Assembly: GCA_037893245.1 (NCBI GenBank) | Contig: JBAIAA010000608.1 | Span: forward strand, 186,001 to 250,000 | DNA length: 64,000 nucleotides | Direction of reading: 5' to 3' | DNA from: Crossaster papposus | Taxonomy: Eukaryota; Echinodermata; Asteroidea; Velatida; Solasteridae | Shown: piece after piece, positions 50,801 to 62,179 of the stretch | Layout: each line of letters begins with the position of its first letter | How positions within the stretch are numbered: the stretch's first letter is position 1 | Translations under genes and position numbers: made by a program | Notes under the pieces: model-generated | The model's input: only the letters and a program-made list of their open reading frames with translations | What the model was told of the DNA's origin: nothing | The model's database searches: none

Positions 50801-53800
50801 CGTCCAGCGACGATTGCTCTTCTAAAAGGCTTCCGAATTCCTCGCACACTGAGACAGCAACAAACAACAAAAACCCAAAACTTTACTTTGTGTTTATGCG
50901 AGACAAACAATGCGTATAGTGCAGTGAGACTATAGGTGTGACGTCACTCAACATTGCCATTTTGTTGCGAGTACGAATTGGTATTACCAAAACGGCCACA
51001 GAATGTGTGTATTACGTTGGCAAACAAAGTTCCTTTTATTTGCAGAGCTAACAAAGTAACATAAGCAATATGTACAATAATAATTTCTTGGAGAGAATAT
51101 TTCGGGACTAACGTCGGTCTAGCTGAGGCGCAGGCGCCATGTCCTGCACCGCGTACAGCGTCTGACTGCGTATTGTCACGTGGTCCAGCAGGGACCAATC
51201 GTCGGCCATCTGTGACGTTACGTCACCGGTCTGGATGGTTGCCTTGGACGCCTGGCAGAGGTGGTTGAGCGACCTCTGGCGCTGGATGACACGCGAAAAG
51301 TACCTGGCCACTGGGAAGGGGTTGGTAAATGGAAAAAAAAGGCTTGTCACTGTGAACATCTAATAAAGAAAACACGGTACACTAACAACGACAATAGATT
51401 GTTACTTGGCACTAAATCCAATGTTACGATGATTAAAAACAGGGCTGGTAATGGAATTGGGACGTACAGGTGAAACAAAATGTTAAATCAACAGAAAGTG
51501 TGCACTAAACTATGCAGAGGTGAAGAATGGTTGTCGGACAAAATGGCGATAGTTTGTAAAATCGTGCATTGTGATTGGTCAATAATTGTTTCAAAGGGTG
51601 TGGCCTACTGGATCTGATTATTTGTGGGCTGTTTTCCAAACTCCTGGCTTTGGCACCGGCTTCAGCCCATTGCAAAACTGCATGAATGAAGCCTGAGAGG
51701 AAGAGGAAGTTAGGGTTTGGAAAACGGCCCTGGTCGCCAGGTTGGTTTGGAGCGTGTCATAACTCTTCTCTCAGACTAACTTATTAGGTTTCGGGACTTG
51801 GATTTTCGAACCAAATCCTCAGAGAACACTCGGGTTTTTTTTACTCGTGAATTTGGTGCTGCGGAGGGATTCCGGGAGCTGGTCCAGCGCAGTTCGCAGC
51901 CAGTCATCCAGTCTTCGGGCAAACGACCCGATAACCTGGGTCAGGCTCTCGGGGACGGTCTGCGTCACAGACGGCATGAGAACTCCGGCAATGGCCTGGT
52001 ACAAAAAAAATAACCAAAGGAAAAGAGTTATACATCCCTTAGATAGTGCAGTGGTTGGCACAGTGGTTACTTGTTTGGCCTTCCAATGCCGTGGCCCGGG
52101 CTCGATTCCCGGCCGGGTCCACACGTGGATTCAGGGTTCCACTTTCAGTACCGACTTGATTCCGTAATTCATAAGAATTGTTTTAATTGGCACAAAGATG
52201 CATCCAGTTCAACGATTAAGGAAAAACAATTCCATATCTGGACATCAGATGTTGCCATGGTTAACTTGAAAAAAACCAATTTGAATTTATATTTGAAATA
52301 TCATTATAGATTCTGACACAATAGATTTTCGAGGCGACATTAAAAAATATCAGGCAAAACGAAACCTTGTACAAGATGCAGTCGCACAGGCCGACGATAT
52401 CAGCGACTGTTGCGGAGTCTAGCACGCCCAGCATGTGGGGCGGCATCCCCTGCCAGAAATGGAGGAGGTAGGTTTCCACTTCGTCGAAGCTGGCCCGGAT
52501 GACCGTGTCCAGAATGCGCTGGCAGTGGGTGCGGTACATCATCAGAAATGTGGAGACCTGGGTCAAAGCAAAGGCAAGATTGTTAGTTTGTAGTACTTTT
52601 GTACCCAATACAATTATGCAAAGCTTCACATGTTATCGGCAAGATGGTTGTGATTTTTAGTTCAGCAGGGAAAATCAAGATTTGTACCTTCCCCTCTGAG
52701 AGGTTTCCAGACAATTTGATGTCCTTGATGTCTGGGAATGGTGGCAGAAGTGTACCTAACTTGCAACGTGGCGAGTAGGTCACCGTCTGTCTTGGATGCT
52801 CTCGTTTATTCGCCTCCTGAGAAGCGCTGTATAGCAATTGGCAACAAGAACCGGTATTTAAAATAGCTCCATGCAGTCCATTTGTTTGTTCAATTTTCTA
52901 AATAGTATTTATTAGCTGCACCTAGTCAGTTTTCATTTATGGTTCATTAATTGAAATGTTTAATTAAAGAAAGACAAGCTTCTCTTTCAGTGATCCATGT
53001 TTGCTATTTCCCAGGTCAATGAAACATTGCTATATGTTGTTATAGTATAATGACTTTATAGGCCTGATTCCTGGCCACAATCTCTGGCCACGTCACGGGT
53101 TTTGTGGCTTCTGACCAGCTAACAAAGATATTGACTAATTTGGGGAACCGCTAACACAGCTAGTGCTGGATAGCTCAGTTGGTAGAGCACCGGAAGGGCA
53201 ATCTGCAGGTTGCTGGTTCAAGCTCCACTCCAGTAAATTTCGTTATTAACTGCACATATAGTCAGTTTCCATTGTGGTCCTTTGAAATTAATGTCATATA
53301 AAAGGTATATGAACAGGTGTGATATGAAAATTAGACTCTTTTAAAAATCTGACCCCTTTTCTCTAATTTTGGTTCAACCCTCTCACGTGACCCGCCACTA
53401 TCCCAATTATCGCGCATTAGGCATGCGCAATACTACAAATGAGCCCAGTTTTTATACAGCCTGAAATGCATGACACACCTGTCTTTTATCTTGTGACTAA
53501 AGCACAAAAACATCTCCAAATTAAGCAGACCTTTGATTAAAGTTTTACCCCCTGTTACCGTAGAGACCTGTGCCTAAGTTACAAGAATGCGCAGTAAAAA
53601 GGGCAAATCAATCAACGCGCCATTGTGCCATTGTGGCGCCGGTGACTTTTGGCGGGAATCTGCTCTGTCTGTCATTATCTGACATTCCAGACAACTCGAG
53701 TTGATCTGCCTAGCAACCACACACAAGTGACAAAAAATGTGAAATGACAGCAAAGTATATTGGTAATCTCACCAAAAGTGTTTTACTTCGCGTAATTTAA

Positions 53801-56800
53801 AGCAAATTGCAGGTAGAAATTAAGGCATTATTGCAGATGAGCTGATAAATAAAAAGGCTTTTTGTCTTAGTTATATACAGATTCGTATCCATGTGCACGC
53901 TCTGTAAACAAGGTTCCATGGTTTTATACAATGTTAAATTATTAATTTTGCCCTCTGTTTTGATGGATGTATTTCCTTTATTTGTTTATTTTTTGCATGT
54001 TTTGTAATGTTGTAAATATTATTATATTCTTTTGATGAACACAATATTTCTTATTGTAAACTTGATGATTTGTTTTTTATTATAATACCATTTTAAGTGT
54101 AGAAAGTTAAATTGATCCAGCTGCGACTCAGTTCTTAACGAAAGTCGACTAAGTTTGGAAATTTTCGTTTAGAAAAAAACCACAAAAAACTGTTGAAAAT
54201 GGATCAAGTTTGTATAAAAACAAGTCACCTTAACCCAATACTGTGTTTTATTAACGACTTGTAAAGACTGGTAGCCTGTATACACCCCGCGCGGTGTGCA
54301 TATAGACAGAGCCATTGAGTGAAGTGGAGTTTTGTCGGGTCCTACACACGGCACCTGCGAAAAGCTGCAGTGTTTGGAGTGCGCGCTAAGTTAACACTGC
54401 CGCTGTCAACAATAAAACTTCAGCCGATAGAATGGTATAAAGTGGTCTGCGATTGTCCTGGGTGTTTGTCGAGGAATCTAGTATTACACACCGGAGATGC
54501 TCGTGTGCGAATACCGACAGTATGGCTTATTCTGGGTCATTTTGACTAGTATTAGTAAAGATAACTGGGGAAAAAAGGAGATGGTTTACTCACTTTTTTG
54601 GTTCATTTCAGATGTCGCGTACACTGTAAAACCAGTGAACACATGACGCGTTTACAATTACAGTATTGTTAAACGCATAAACGCATAGAGTGTTTATAAT
54701 TTAAACGTTATGCATTTATGTTTCCTGCAATAAACACGTGTTTAGACAATTTAAAAGTAGTGTTCATTTTTAAACACTTCTGTTAATATAAACGTGATTA
54801 TGTGTTTAAAAAGTGTTACAGGCCATATACACGTCAACATGTGTAACCCTTAAACACATAAACACGTTTATATAACAAGAAGTGTTTAGATTATAAACGC
54901 CATTGTTAAACACGTCAGTGTGTTTATTATATACACTCATGTGTTTAAAGAATAAACGCTGTGTTCAGTTATAAACATGTCGTCAAGTGTTTATTCATAA
55001 ACGTGTTCAAGTGTTTAAAAAGTGTTACAAATTTGCGTTTAACTATGTGTTTAGAAGTTAAACACCTGGTTTTACAGTGTAAAGATCGCATTTCCCCCAA
55101 AATATCTACTCATCCCAACAAGCCCCAACATCGTTTGTGGCGCTGAAATATGTTGTTGAACTGGAGTTAAAGGGCTCAAACATTGAAGTGAAAAGGAATT
55201 TCGGCTTGAGTTTATACAGTTTTTTTGTCTATAGTAAATACCCGACCATCGTCTTCCGATCAATGAAACTCATTTTGTTAATACAACTTTAGTTCCGATT
55301 AAAACAAATGTATATCAATTTTGACTTGCTCCCACGAAATCGGCGTAAGTCGCGCTATGCTATATTGAGTTATGATTGAAAATAGCCGATTTGACATAAA
55401 GGAATCGTTTTGGGGGTTCAGCTGATGGGAAACCCCCGACGAACGTTACTCACATGCTTTGTTTACTTCGTTCGTACCGGAGTTTGTGACACTTTTTGAT
55501 CGCAAATTTTTGTTTTCTCAGTAACTATTCCTTATTTGATGTGTGTAATGACCGCTGGTTTTGCTCAATATTAGATATTTTTAAATACCCTATACCCAAT
55601 AAATTATATATCATTATAAAGCTAAGAATTCAAGAAATCTGAAAATACCAATATCTCAAAATATCAAAATGTCAACTTTACTCTGATTTCGTGGGAGCAG
55701 GCCACATTTTTGTTGTGATACAACGTTATTTTGTTAAAAAGTGTTTGAATTTGTATCCGGCATATTAAAGTGTTCTTACCTTTTAGCAATTTTACTGGAG
55801 TAATTTTCTTCATAGTATTCAGAAGATTCCTTGACTGCGATTCCATAGTAATGGTACCTTAACAAAAGGGGAAAAAAATAATCAAATATGTTGTTTTGTT
55901 CTGTTTTTTGCTCTCTGTTTATCTGTGCTTTGTTGACGTTAGATTAAATCTGTAAAAGAAATATACGTATATATATATACATGTATATATTTTTTCTTGT
56001 AATTTTTTTTTCAAGGAAATTACGTACTTGGACTGTCCTCTGGTTCCTAATCGTCTTGTAGTTAACTGCGGGAATTTCTGTCTGATCATCTGCGCAAGAG
56101 AAGGTCAAATTATTTAAAGGCAGGACCACACCATTTGCAGATACCGACCATTTTTTTTATACCGAATTATTAAGAAATGTTTTACTTAAGTTAAAAGTAA
56201 ATAATGATTGTAGGCATCCAGCAAAATGATTGCGCTAGATATCCTATATAATTGTTCCGAAAAATTGAATTGTATAAAAACAACAAGAACAAATCAGATG
56301 GTCACTCAAAAACTGTCGTAATATCTAAATAAGATTTGCACACGAACACAAACTATGCCTTAATAGCGAACACAGTTTCCAAGGGACAATTGTATGGAGC
56401 TGCTAAGCACACAAAATTGCTTAGCAGGAACATTTTCCCTTGCCCCAAAAACAGGGTTACAAACGAAATGTTCAGGTGATGTATATTTTGTTTGTGACTG
56501 GTATTCAAGCTGGTTTTTGCTCAGCATGAAAAGCATATGGAGTTTTGGCTGGTAACCCTTTTTTTTTTAATGAGCAAGACTTGTTTGCGCTTAGCAAATA
56601 TTTTGTTTGTGCTTAGCAGCTTTATGGAATTGGCCACAGGTGTGTGAACGTAAATATAACGGCCTTGAAATCGTGTGAGTAATTCTGAAGCGGATCCCGT
56701 CCTTTATCCCTCTTGTTTCTTTGTGCGCATTCTACTTTGCACACTTTGTGGAACAAAGGCAATTCTGCGTGTGAATAAAAGCGGCTAAACTGAAGTACAC

Positions 56801-58494
56801 CTCTTCATCAAAAGGGCCCAATCCTTCAAGTAGAAGTATTAAGAGACACAAATGGCAGTGGAAAAAACTTCGAGAGTTTTAGATATTGTCTTTGATTATG
56901 ATAAACAAAATGTGTAAAGTGAAAAAAGGTTGTGACAAACTAAAGATATGATGCAGCTTTGTAATTTGTAAAATTGCGTATTTAAAGGTGGGATATTGAA
57001 ATCGAAAATTGTTTACTTACGAATTAATAAGAAATATTTTACTTATTTGAAAGTAAATATTGATTGTAGTTATCCAGCAAAATGAATGCGCTAGATATCC
57101 TGTAATTGTTCCGAAAAATTGAATTTTATAAAACAAATTCACGATCGCCGGACGGCGATCGCGAAAACCCCCCGAAAACAACATAAGAAACAACAGCACG
57201 ACGCCGGCTGAAAATGAACGCTGTTTTTCTTGCTTTTCTCAGCATCCATGATTGTAAAACTTCGGACAGGTCAGTTAAACGATATTTACTATAAAATACA
57301 ACCCCCCAAATCCACCCATTCATGATAATTCAAGCAATTACCAATGGTGTGTTCTACCTTTAAAGAATGTTATTACAATATGAAAATGAACTAAGACAAA
57401 CTTTGTGACTTTATCTATCCATTTCTTTAGTAATTTCAAGATAATTATTAGTTGACCTAGTTTGTCTAAGCGAAATCGTTTCCAAATTAGAATAGTTATT
57501 TTTTGTTTACCTTGCCGAAGCTTGCAGCGTTCATTGGATGGGTGGTTGTCTTTTGACAAAAGTCCGTGTAGTGCACATATAGCGCGTTGCGTGGGATGCA
57601 CACGCCGTCAGCGAGTTCATAATTGGACTGCAACCTTCGACAAAATTGTCCCGACCAACAAAAAAAGAAGGGTATTAACCATCAAAATGCAGATACCATT
57701 ATTTAAGTGACCTGTCACCACAAAATGAGAGTAAAGTCGCACAATGTGATTTGGAGATATGGCCATCCAAAGTCAAAATATGACGGGGTGGTCAATTTTG
57801 GTATTTTGCGTCAGTCCTCCTCTACATATTCCTATTTTTTGGGTGCAATCAGATGATCGAAAACCTCTTAAATTACGTGATTTTGAGTAGTGTTTGCGTA
57901 GTTAGTGTTTGGATTGAAGTCCATCAGTGGTCTAATTAACACGGTATTAAATATGCAGATTAGGTCTTCGTAACTGTCCCACGTTTTCGAAATTTTGATA
58001 TTATGTTGATTATACAATAGTTTGTATGTGTGAGAAGTTTCAAGAATAAATATTGATTAGAACATAGCCGTTGCTATGCTCAATCGAACCTTACTTGTTC
58101 TGTTTGGCAATCTTTTGTGTGTTTTGTTTATGATGTTTATAAGTAAGTTTTCGCACAAACACGTTTTGTGAAACCCGTGACTTTCTGGAGCGCTGTAAAA
58201 TGTAGTCTTACTTACCATTTGAGAATCCTAGGCGTCGGGTGAGGCTCATGGTGTCTCGTTTTACACATGTTTTTCGACTTGGAACGATTGCCTAAACAAA
58301 AAATTATCGGTCCCCAAAAGCATTAAGCTAAAGATATTTTCTATCATGTAAAAGATTTTAAAAAAATTATTTGGTAAAATTGAATGAAAATTTACAAACA
58401 ATATTAAATGCCTAACTACATAGAAAAAAGTTTATAACTTACCATGCCTGCCTGAAGGTATGGTGTCCATATCAATAGCATTCTTGTCATCCAT
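47417..58494 (-). CDS. RFX4: RFX4-type winged-helix transcription factor, complete
   Basis: Nuclear factor that binds X-box DNA; RFX family members drive ciliary genes, and vertebrate RFX4 acts in neural tube patterning. Fifteen coding exons give 739 codons, close to human RFX4 (735-744). Exons: 58443-58494, 58216-58291, 57511-57634, 56028-56089, 55780-55857, 52688-52826, 52366-52557, 51845-51995, 51113-51310, 50754-50848, 50070-50190, 49315-49434, 48796-48915, 48164-48377, 47417-47894. All phases match. RFX DNA-binding domain at residues about 37-115 ([51 protein letters not shown]). Dimerisation region about 150-470 ([72 protein letters not shown]). The C-terminus is Ser/Pro/His-rich. Start chosen as the only upstream ATG in phase. 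RFX6 fits less well (its linker differs from TVTYSPR). Confidence 0.95.
48164..48377 (-). CDS. RFX4: RFX4 exon 14
   Basis: 214 nt: [20 protein letters not shown] through [13 protein letters not shown]. Acceptor CAACAG, donor GTAAGT. Confidence 0.83.
48796..48915 (-). CDS. RFX4: RFX4 exon 13
   Basis: 120 nt: [20 protein letters not shown], ending TATSSSL. Less conserved C-terminal region; borders rest on phase and GT/AG. Confidence 0.8.
48977..49206. mobile_element. 230-bp fold-back MITE in RFX4 intron 12
   Basis: Left GTAAGTTGTTTGCGGTAGCA and right TGCCACCGCAAACTACTTA are inverted; inner arms GGTTCCGAAAAGAACC-type words also pair. Confidence 0.75.
49315..49434 (-). CDS. RFX4: RFX4 exon 12
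   Basis: 120 nt: [20 protein letters not shown] then [16 protein letters not shown]. Donor GTGGGT. Confidence 0.93.
50070..50190 (-). CDS. RFX4: RFX4 exon 11
   Basis: 121 nt: [20 protein letters not shown] then TLRSSPSF, the region matching FLLMWSCF in human RFX4. Confidence 0.94.
50498..50732. mobile_element. 235-bp hAT-like MITE in RFX4 intron 10
   Basis: Ends CAGGGATGTAGTCGAGTCC and GGGACTCGACTACAACCCTG; TCTATAAT flanks both sides (50490-50497 and 50733-50740), the 8-bp duplication of hAT. Interior AAGTCC(A/C) repeats. Confidence 0.88.
50754..50848 (-). CDS. RFX4: RFX4 exon 10
   Basis: 95 nt: [20 protein letters not shown] then [12 protein letters not shown] hAT-like MITE begins 13 nt past its donor. 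Confidence 0.93.
51113..51310 (-). CDS. RFX4: RFX4 exon 9
   Basis: 198 nt: [48 protein letters not shown]. Donor GTTAGT chosen because its phase fits exon 10 (PQLDRLCEEF). Confidence 0.9.
51845..51995 (-). CDS. RFX4: RFX4 exon 8
   Basis: 151 nt: [40 protein letters not shown], ending TKFT. Confidence 0.94.
52044..52165 (+). mobile_element. tRNA-derived SINE fragment in RFX4 intron 7
   Basis: A box GTGGTTGGCACAGTGG and B box GGGCTCGATTCCC, then CACGTGGATTCAGGGTT and CTTGATTCCGT, related to the body of the 19716 SINE. Confidence 0.65.
52366..52557 (-). CDS. RFX4: RFX4 exon 7
   Basis: 192 nt: [40 protein letters not shown], ending CDCILYK. Confidence 0.96.
52688..52826 (-). CDS. RFX4: RFX4 exon 6
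   Basis: 139 nt: [35 protein letters not shown], ending LSEGK. Acceptor ATACAG, donor GTACAA. Confidence 0.92.
53164..53235 (+). repeat. tRNA-like relic in RFX4 intron 5
   Basis: A seven-pair acceptor stem (TGCTGGA/TCCAGTA), a good D arm (GCTCAGTTGGTAGAGC) and a B box GGTTCAAGCTC. The anticodon and T stems do not pair well, so it is a SINE head or tRNA pseudogene rather than a working tRNA. Confidence 0.55.
53236..54620. other. RFX4 intron 5 DNA
   Basis: AT-rich; no gene or repeat recognised. Confidence 0.4.
54621..55080. mobile_element. 460-bp MITE built of AAACAC/GTGTTT words
   Basis: Ends ACACTGTAAAACCAG and CTGGTTTTACAGTGT. The interior is nearly all alternating GTGTTTA and TAAACAC words, so it can fold many ways. 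Non-coding. Confidence 0.83.
55322..55705. mobile_element. 384-bp MITE related to the TGACCTGTCACCAC family
   Basis: Ends TGACTTGCTCCCACGAAATC and, inverted, TGGCCTGCTCCCACGAAATC. Lies just downstream of exon 5 in the transcript. Confidence 0.75.
55780..55857 (-). CDS. RFX4: RFX4 exon 5
   Basis: 78 nt: [20 protein letters not shown] then SKIAK. The KES(S/x)xYY form is RFX4-like. Acceptor GTTAAG, donor GTAAGA. Confidence 0.95.
56028..56089 (-). CDS. RFX4: RFX4 exon 4 (DNA-binding domain)
   Basis: 62 nt: [20 protein letters not shown], the wing and recognition region. Acceptor GCGCAG, donor GTACGT. Confidence 0.96.
56155..57130. repeat. direct repeat pair of about 125 bp in RFX4 intron 3
   Basis: 56155-56280 and 57008-57130 share TTTTACTTAAGTTAAAAGT-type sequence, ATCCAGCAAAATGA and GCGCTAGATATCCT. 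Between them is the MITE at 56384-56640. Confidence 0.7.
56384..56640. mobile_element. Harbinger-like MITE (GGGGCCAATTTC family), diverged
   Basis: Inverted AGCTGCTAAGCAC / GTGCTTAGCAGCT ends and the GGCTGGTAACC interior shared with 6463-6706. Confidence 0.78.
57511..57634 (-). CDS. RFX4: RFX4 exon 3 (DNA-binding domain)
   Basis: 124 nt: [28 protein letters not shown], ending NAASFGK. Acceptor CGAAG, donor GTAAAC. Confidence 0.95.
57708..58200. mobile_element. TGACCTGTCACCAC-family MITE, right end missing
   Basis: Matches 15019-15520 of the 625-bp element and stops at about 58200, roughly 15 nt from the exon 2 splice donor of RFX4. Confidence 0.8.
58216..58291 (-). CDS. RFX4: RFX4 exon 2
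   Basis: 76 nt: [20 protein letters not shown] then RILKW, matching the HSTPATLQWL region that opens the DNA-binding domain. Acceptor TTTAG, donor GTAAGT. Confidence 0.88.
58443..58494 (-). CDS. RFX4: RFX4 exon 1
   Basis: 52 nt: [17 protein letters not shown] plus one base; donor GTAAGT. Confidence 0.8.
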
Positions 58495-60179
58495 TCCGAA
58501 CAATTATAGGAGTGAAATTTCTAACACTATCGCGAGATTGATCCAGTTTCTTTGTTGTCACCAAGCAGCCAAAACTATTTTCCTTGAGGTTCTCACTCAA
58601 TGTTCAACGGCGACGGCAGTAACTTTAACCAGCCATTCATATTTACCGCAGACGACACAATGTCCAACAAACTAATGATGTCCCATGCAACGCGAGTCCT
58701 AATTGGACTAAAATATTTCCCACGGTTTTTGCGCCGCGCGGCTCGCTAAGAAGACAAAGCCAACGATATATTTTTTAGAACGAGGCTGAATCATAAACAT
58801 GAATTTGAATTAGAATTATTATTGTTAAAAATGTATTCACAAGTTGACAAACTTTTTTTTCTGGTGAGGTAATTGGTAACTAACAGACTCGTGCACAAAG
58901 TGCAACGATGCGGGATACCAGTTCCAGAAAAGCGCGCGATATGCCATATAGCACTTTTAGCTTCGATTCGACGTGACGCCTCCGCTTAACCCTGGAGCTT
59001 AACAAATTAACCCAAATTATGTTGCATTTCTGGAGGTTTCTATCAAAGAGCAAGCGACGAACGCATCTCCAAACTCTGGAGGATAGAGGGAGGCAGCTCT
59101 AAATGCTCTTCAAGGTGAAAAAACGAAGTTATTTGGCACAATTGGTACGTCGAGAAGTGAACAACGATGCCTCGTCTGGTGTGTGTGCTAGTGATAACAC
59201 GAATCACAGACCGTGCCCTACCGCTAGCATCTCCCGAGCTTTATCGGAAGCCTTGTCGACGTCGTGTGTTAGTAACCGGTACAAAATTACAAATATAAAC
59301 TTGGCTTTTTCGCCGAGCCTTTCTTCGTGACCGCTGTTTAGCACTATCACTTTCAAATAAGTTGTCATGATCCGTCAACATCGGCCAAAAAAAATCAACT
59401 GCCGTCCGTTAAAAAACCTAAGGTAGTTTACGTGAACAATTCCCGCTCATATGTGTGTTCAATATCCAGCGGCCAGCCTGGCCTAATATCATTCATTGTA
59501 TACGTTGTCAACTATAGTGAATCGGATGTATACGTTTTAAAGTATTGTTTGCCCTTTTCAAAGAACCGACGATAGGCCTAGCTACCTGAGATGAAAAGGG
59601 GCGTGGTTTGATTACCACGTGACTTTCCAAACAGTTGCGAGTATAGGAAGGCGGTGCATTGTTGGAAATTCTTGTTGTTGTCCGCTTTTATTTATTTTTA
59701 CCTGGGAAAGGAAAAGTCACGTCCGGTGCTAAAGAACTGAGGTCATTAATAACGGGGCCAGCTGGCAGAATTCTGTTAGAACAAGCCACTTTGGTTTTAT
59801 TTAATAATAATGCTTATAATAGTTGTTTTGCTAAGTTATACTTTAAGAAGATTTCTGGTGGGTAAAATACAGGTGCAATTAAAACTACACACTCATTTAT
59901 AGGATGTCAATTTTGAAATTCCCACCTGAAACGGCTTCTCGCCATTTAGAGGATTAATATTTTGATGTGATCGTCAGAGGTGAAACATGATTTTTGTGAT
60001 TGAGGAAAGGCTGTTAATTTATTTGGCTGGCACTCCAGATAAAAGCGGTTCCAACAAACTATATTATAGCAGTAAAAAAAAAGGCGGCAGCAAAACAAAG
60101 TGTCTCAGAATCTACATTGCAAAAAGATTGTTAACAAAATAACCCATGAGAAAATTTGTCGAAGAAAAAAACAAACGTT
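58495..60179. promoter_or_regulatory. RFX4 upstream region (undefined)
   Basis: Must contain the 5' untranslated region and promoter of RFX4. I see a GC patch at 58727-58745 but no clear TATA box or X-box. No gene recognised in it. Confidence 0.3.
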
Positions 60180-60245
60180 AACGATAGTCGGATTCGAGCC
60201 ACAGACCTTTCAAACCAGAGCTCTCCTCTCTACCAACTATGCTGT
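60180..60245 (-). repeat. tRNA-like relic
   Basis: On the minus strand TTGGTAGAGAGG and GGCTCGAATCCGA resemble tRNA A and B boxes. Confidence 0.4.
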
Positions 60246-60396
60246 TGGCGAGTTGGTTGGAGAAGTCGTTCTTTGTATTTCATTATAGTTCTTCGATAAG
60301 TTGTTATTTGCTCTTTCTCGTGAATATACATTCACGCACCATCCAGCTCCTGAAAAAAAAAATATATCGCGAACCACTATACACCGGTTAGTACAC

Positions 60397-60570
60397 TGGG
60401 GAGTCAGGTTCACGTAGCGGTTCTTTCCTCGCCTTTCACCGCTATATGACCCGGGTTCGAATCCCACCTGGGCCAATATGTGGATTTGGTTTTCAGTCCC
60501 TATTTGATTCCGTGGGTTTTCCCCAGGATATTCTTCTGGGGTTTTCCTCCCACCTTTAAAACTGTACCTT
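60397..60570 (+). mobile_element. tRNA-derived SINE (GGGTTTTCCTCCCAC family), copy 2
   Basis: B box GGGTTCGAATCCC, CCCCAGGATATTCTTCTGGG and GGGTTTTCCTCCCACC as in copy 1; lacks the 3' tail. Confidence 0.83.
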
Positions 60571-61151
60571 AACTGTTCCTCTGTCATATATTTTGCTTCA
60601 TAAATTATCTGCAAATTTCTCAAGTAAGTACTCTGTAGAACTGGTTTATATGAAGCAATTATATGGTACGAAGAGAACCCCCCCCCCCCTCTTTTGTGAC
60701 GGTCATTTAGCTTGCGGAATGTTGAGATTTCTTTTCAGGTTTTTTGTTTTTGTTTGGGGGGGGGGGGGGGTGCGTTAGGTAACAATAGTCTAGGGAGTGT
60801 ATAGGTATGGGGGACTAAGGGGGGAGTCGCTCGGTCCCATTTCTTGCTGGGTATAAACTGGGTGACGCATAATTTAAAACTGCAGCTCGCTGTATTCAAA
60901 CTATACCTAAACTAACATTGACATCGGTGGGTTTAGTTTGAGGGATTAAGTTTTCACAAATCAACAAAATACTAACAAGAAAACGTGGACACAATGAGAG
61001 CAACAGGTGGCGCACGCGCAGCCGCGGCACGTGGGGAGCGCGTTGCCATAGCAGCGACACGCGCAACTGACAAACTACGTGTCATGTCATGTCACCGATG
61101 TTGCAAGAAGTCAACGCAGTAATAATAAGCCTATAAATACCATTAGGAACT
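60571..61151. other. spacer with C and G runs
   Basis: Poly-C near 60680 and poly-G near 60757; nothing else recognised. Confidence 0.4.
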
Positions 61152-61639
61152 GGGGCCAATTTCATAAAACGTGTAAGCACTAAAATTTGCTTAGCATGGA
61201 AATCCTTCCTTGGTAAAAACAAGGGGCCAATTTCATAGAGCTGCTAAGCACAAAAATTTGCTTAGCATGACAATTTGTCCTTGGCAAAAACAAGGTTAGA
61301 GACCAAATTTTCACGTGGTCTTTATTGTTTTGGATTGATAATCAGCTATTTTTTGCTTAGCATGAAAAACATGTAGAATTTTGGCTGGTAACCTGTTTTT
61401 AATGAGCAAGACTTTTTTTGTGCTCAGCAAATGTTTGTGCTTAGCAGCTCTATGAAATTGGCCCCAGGTTACAAACCAACATTTTGGTTGATGTTTATTG
61501 TTTGTGAATGGTATTCAGCTGTTTTTTGCCTTGAATGAAAAGCACGTGGAGTTTTGGCTGGTAACCTGTTTTTTTACTGAGCAAGACTTTTTTGTGCTAA
61601 GCAAATTTGTGTGCTTACATGTTTTATGAAATTGGCCCC
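61152..61639. mobile_element. Harbinger-like MITE, outer copy of a nested pair
   Basis: Ends GGGGCCAATTTCATAAAACG and ATGTTTTATGAAATTGGCCCC (21 bases; inverted partner), split by the copy at 61223-61465. Confidence 0.83.
61223..61465. mobile_element. Harbinger-like MITE, inner copy
   Basis: 243 bp, ends GGGGCCAATTTCATAGAGCT and AGCTCTATGAAATTGGCCCC, a perfect pair. It interrupts the outer copy, so this family was active more than once. Confidence 0.87.
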
Positions 61640-61679
61640 TGGTGTTAACCTGCTAAATTGTATAATGAATAGTCTTATA

Positions 61680-62035
61680 ATGTGCGGTGCTTATATAGCG
61701 CTTTATCCGCACCAAAGTCTCAAAGCGCTTAACATTATTACCCCGGTCATTGGGCCCATAAAACATTCCAAATACCCTCTCAGCTCCCTGGGTAGTATAC
61801 AGCTCGATGCTGCCATTTCGGCGCAAGGCAGCTAAATCAACTACAATAACCATCTCTGCCCTTATATAGGTACCCAAAATACTCCTGGGTGGAGAGAAGA
61901 AATGAGTGACAAAGTACCTTGCCCAGGGGCACACGCCCCGTAGTCCCAGGCCGGACACGAACCCACAACCTGTAGCTTTACCTACAGATTGATTCAACAA
62001 CATTCAATGCTCCAGACCACGAGGCCACGGCACTC
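61680..62035 (-). mobile_element. tRNA-derived SINE (GCGCTATATAA tail family), copy 2
   Basis: Same head, body and tail as 12512-13095, shorter. Confidence 0.82.
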
Positions 62036-62147
62036 TACCCTAATTATAAACAATTACGTCACATATTACACGGGTCGGGCTGTTCACCATATACCCACAG
62101 TAGTGGCGATTTCTTGGCAAAATAGGTGACGGGGAAGGAAGTGGGGA

Positions 62148-62149
<2 letters not shown>

Positions 62150-62178
<29 letters not shown>
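62150..62178. repeat. poly-G tract
   Basis: About 29 G, at the left edge of the tRNA-like tandem array. Confidence 0.9.

Positions 62179-62179
<1 letters not shown>

Noticed and set aside
53164-53235. Functional tRNA gene
   Set aside because: Good acceptor and D stems but anticodon and T stems fail to pair and no sensible anticodon loop is seen.
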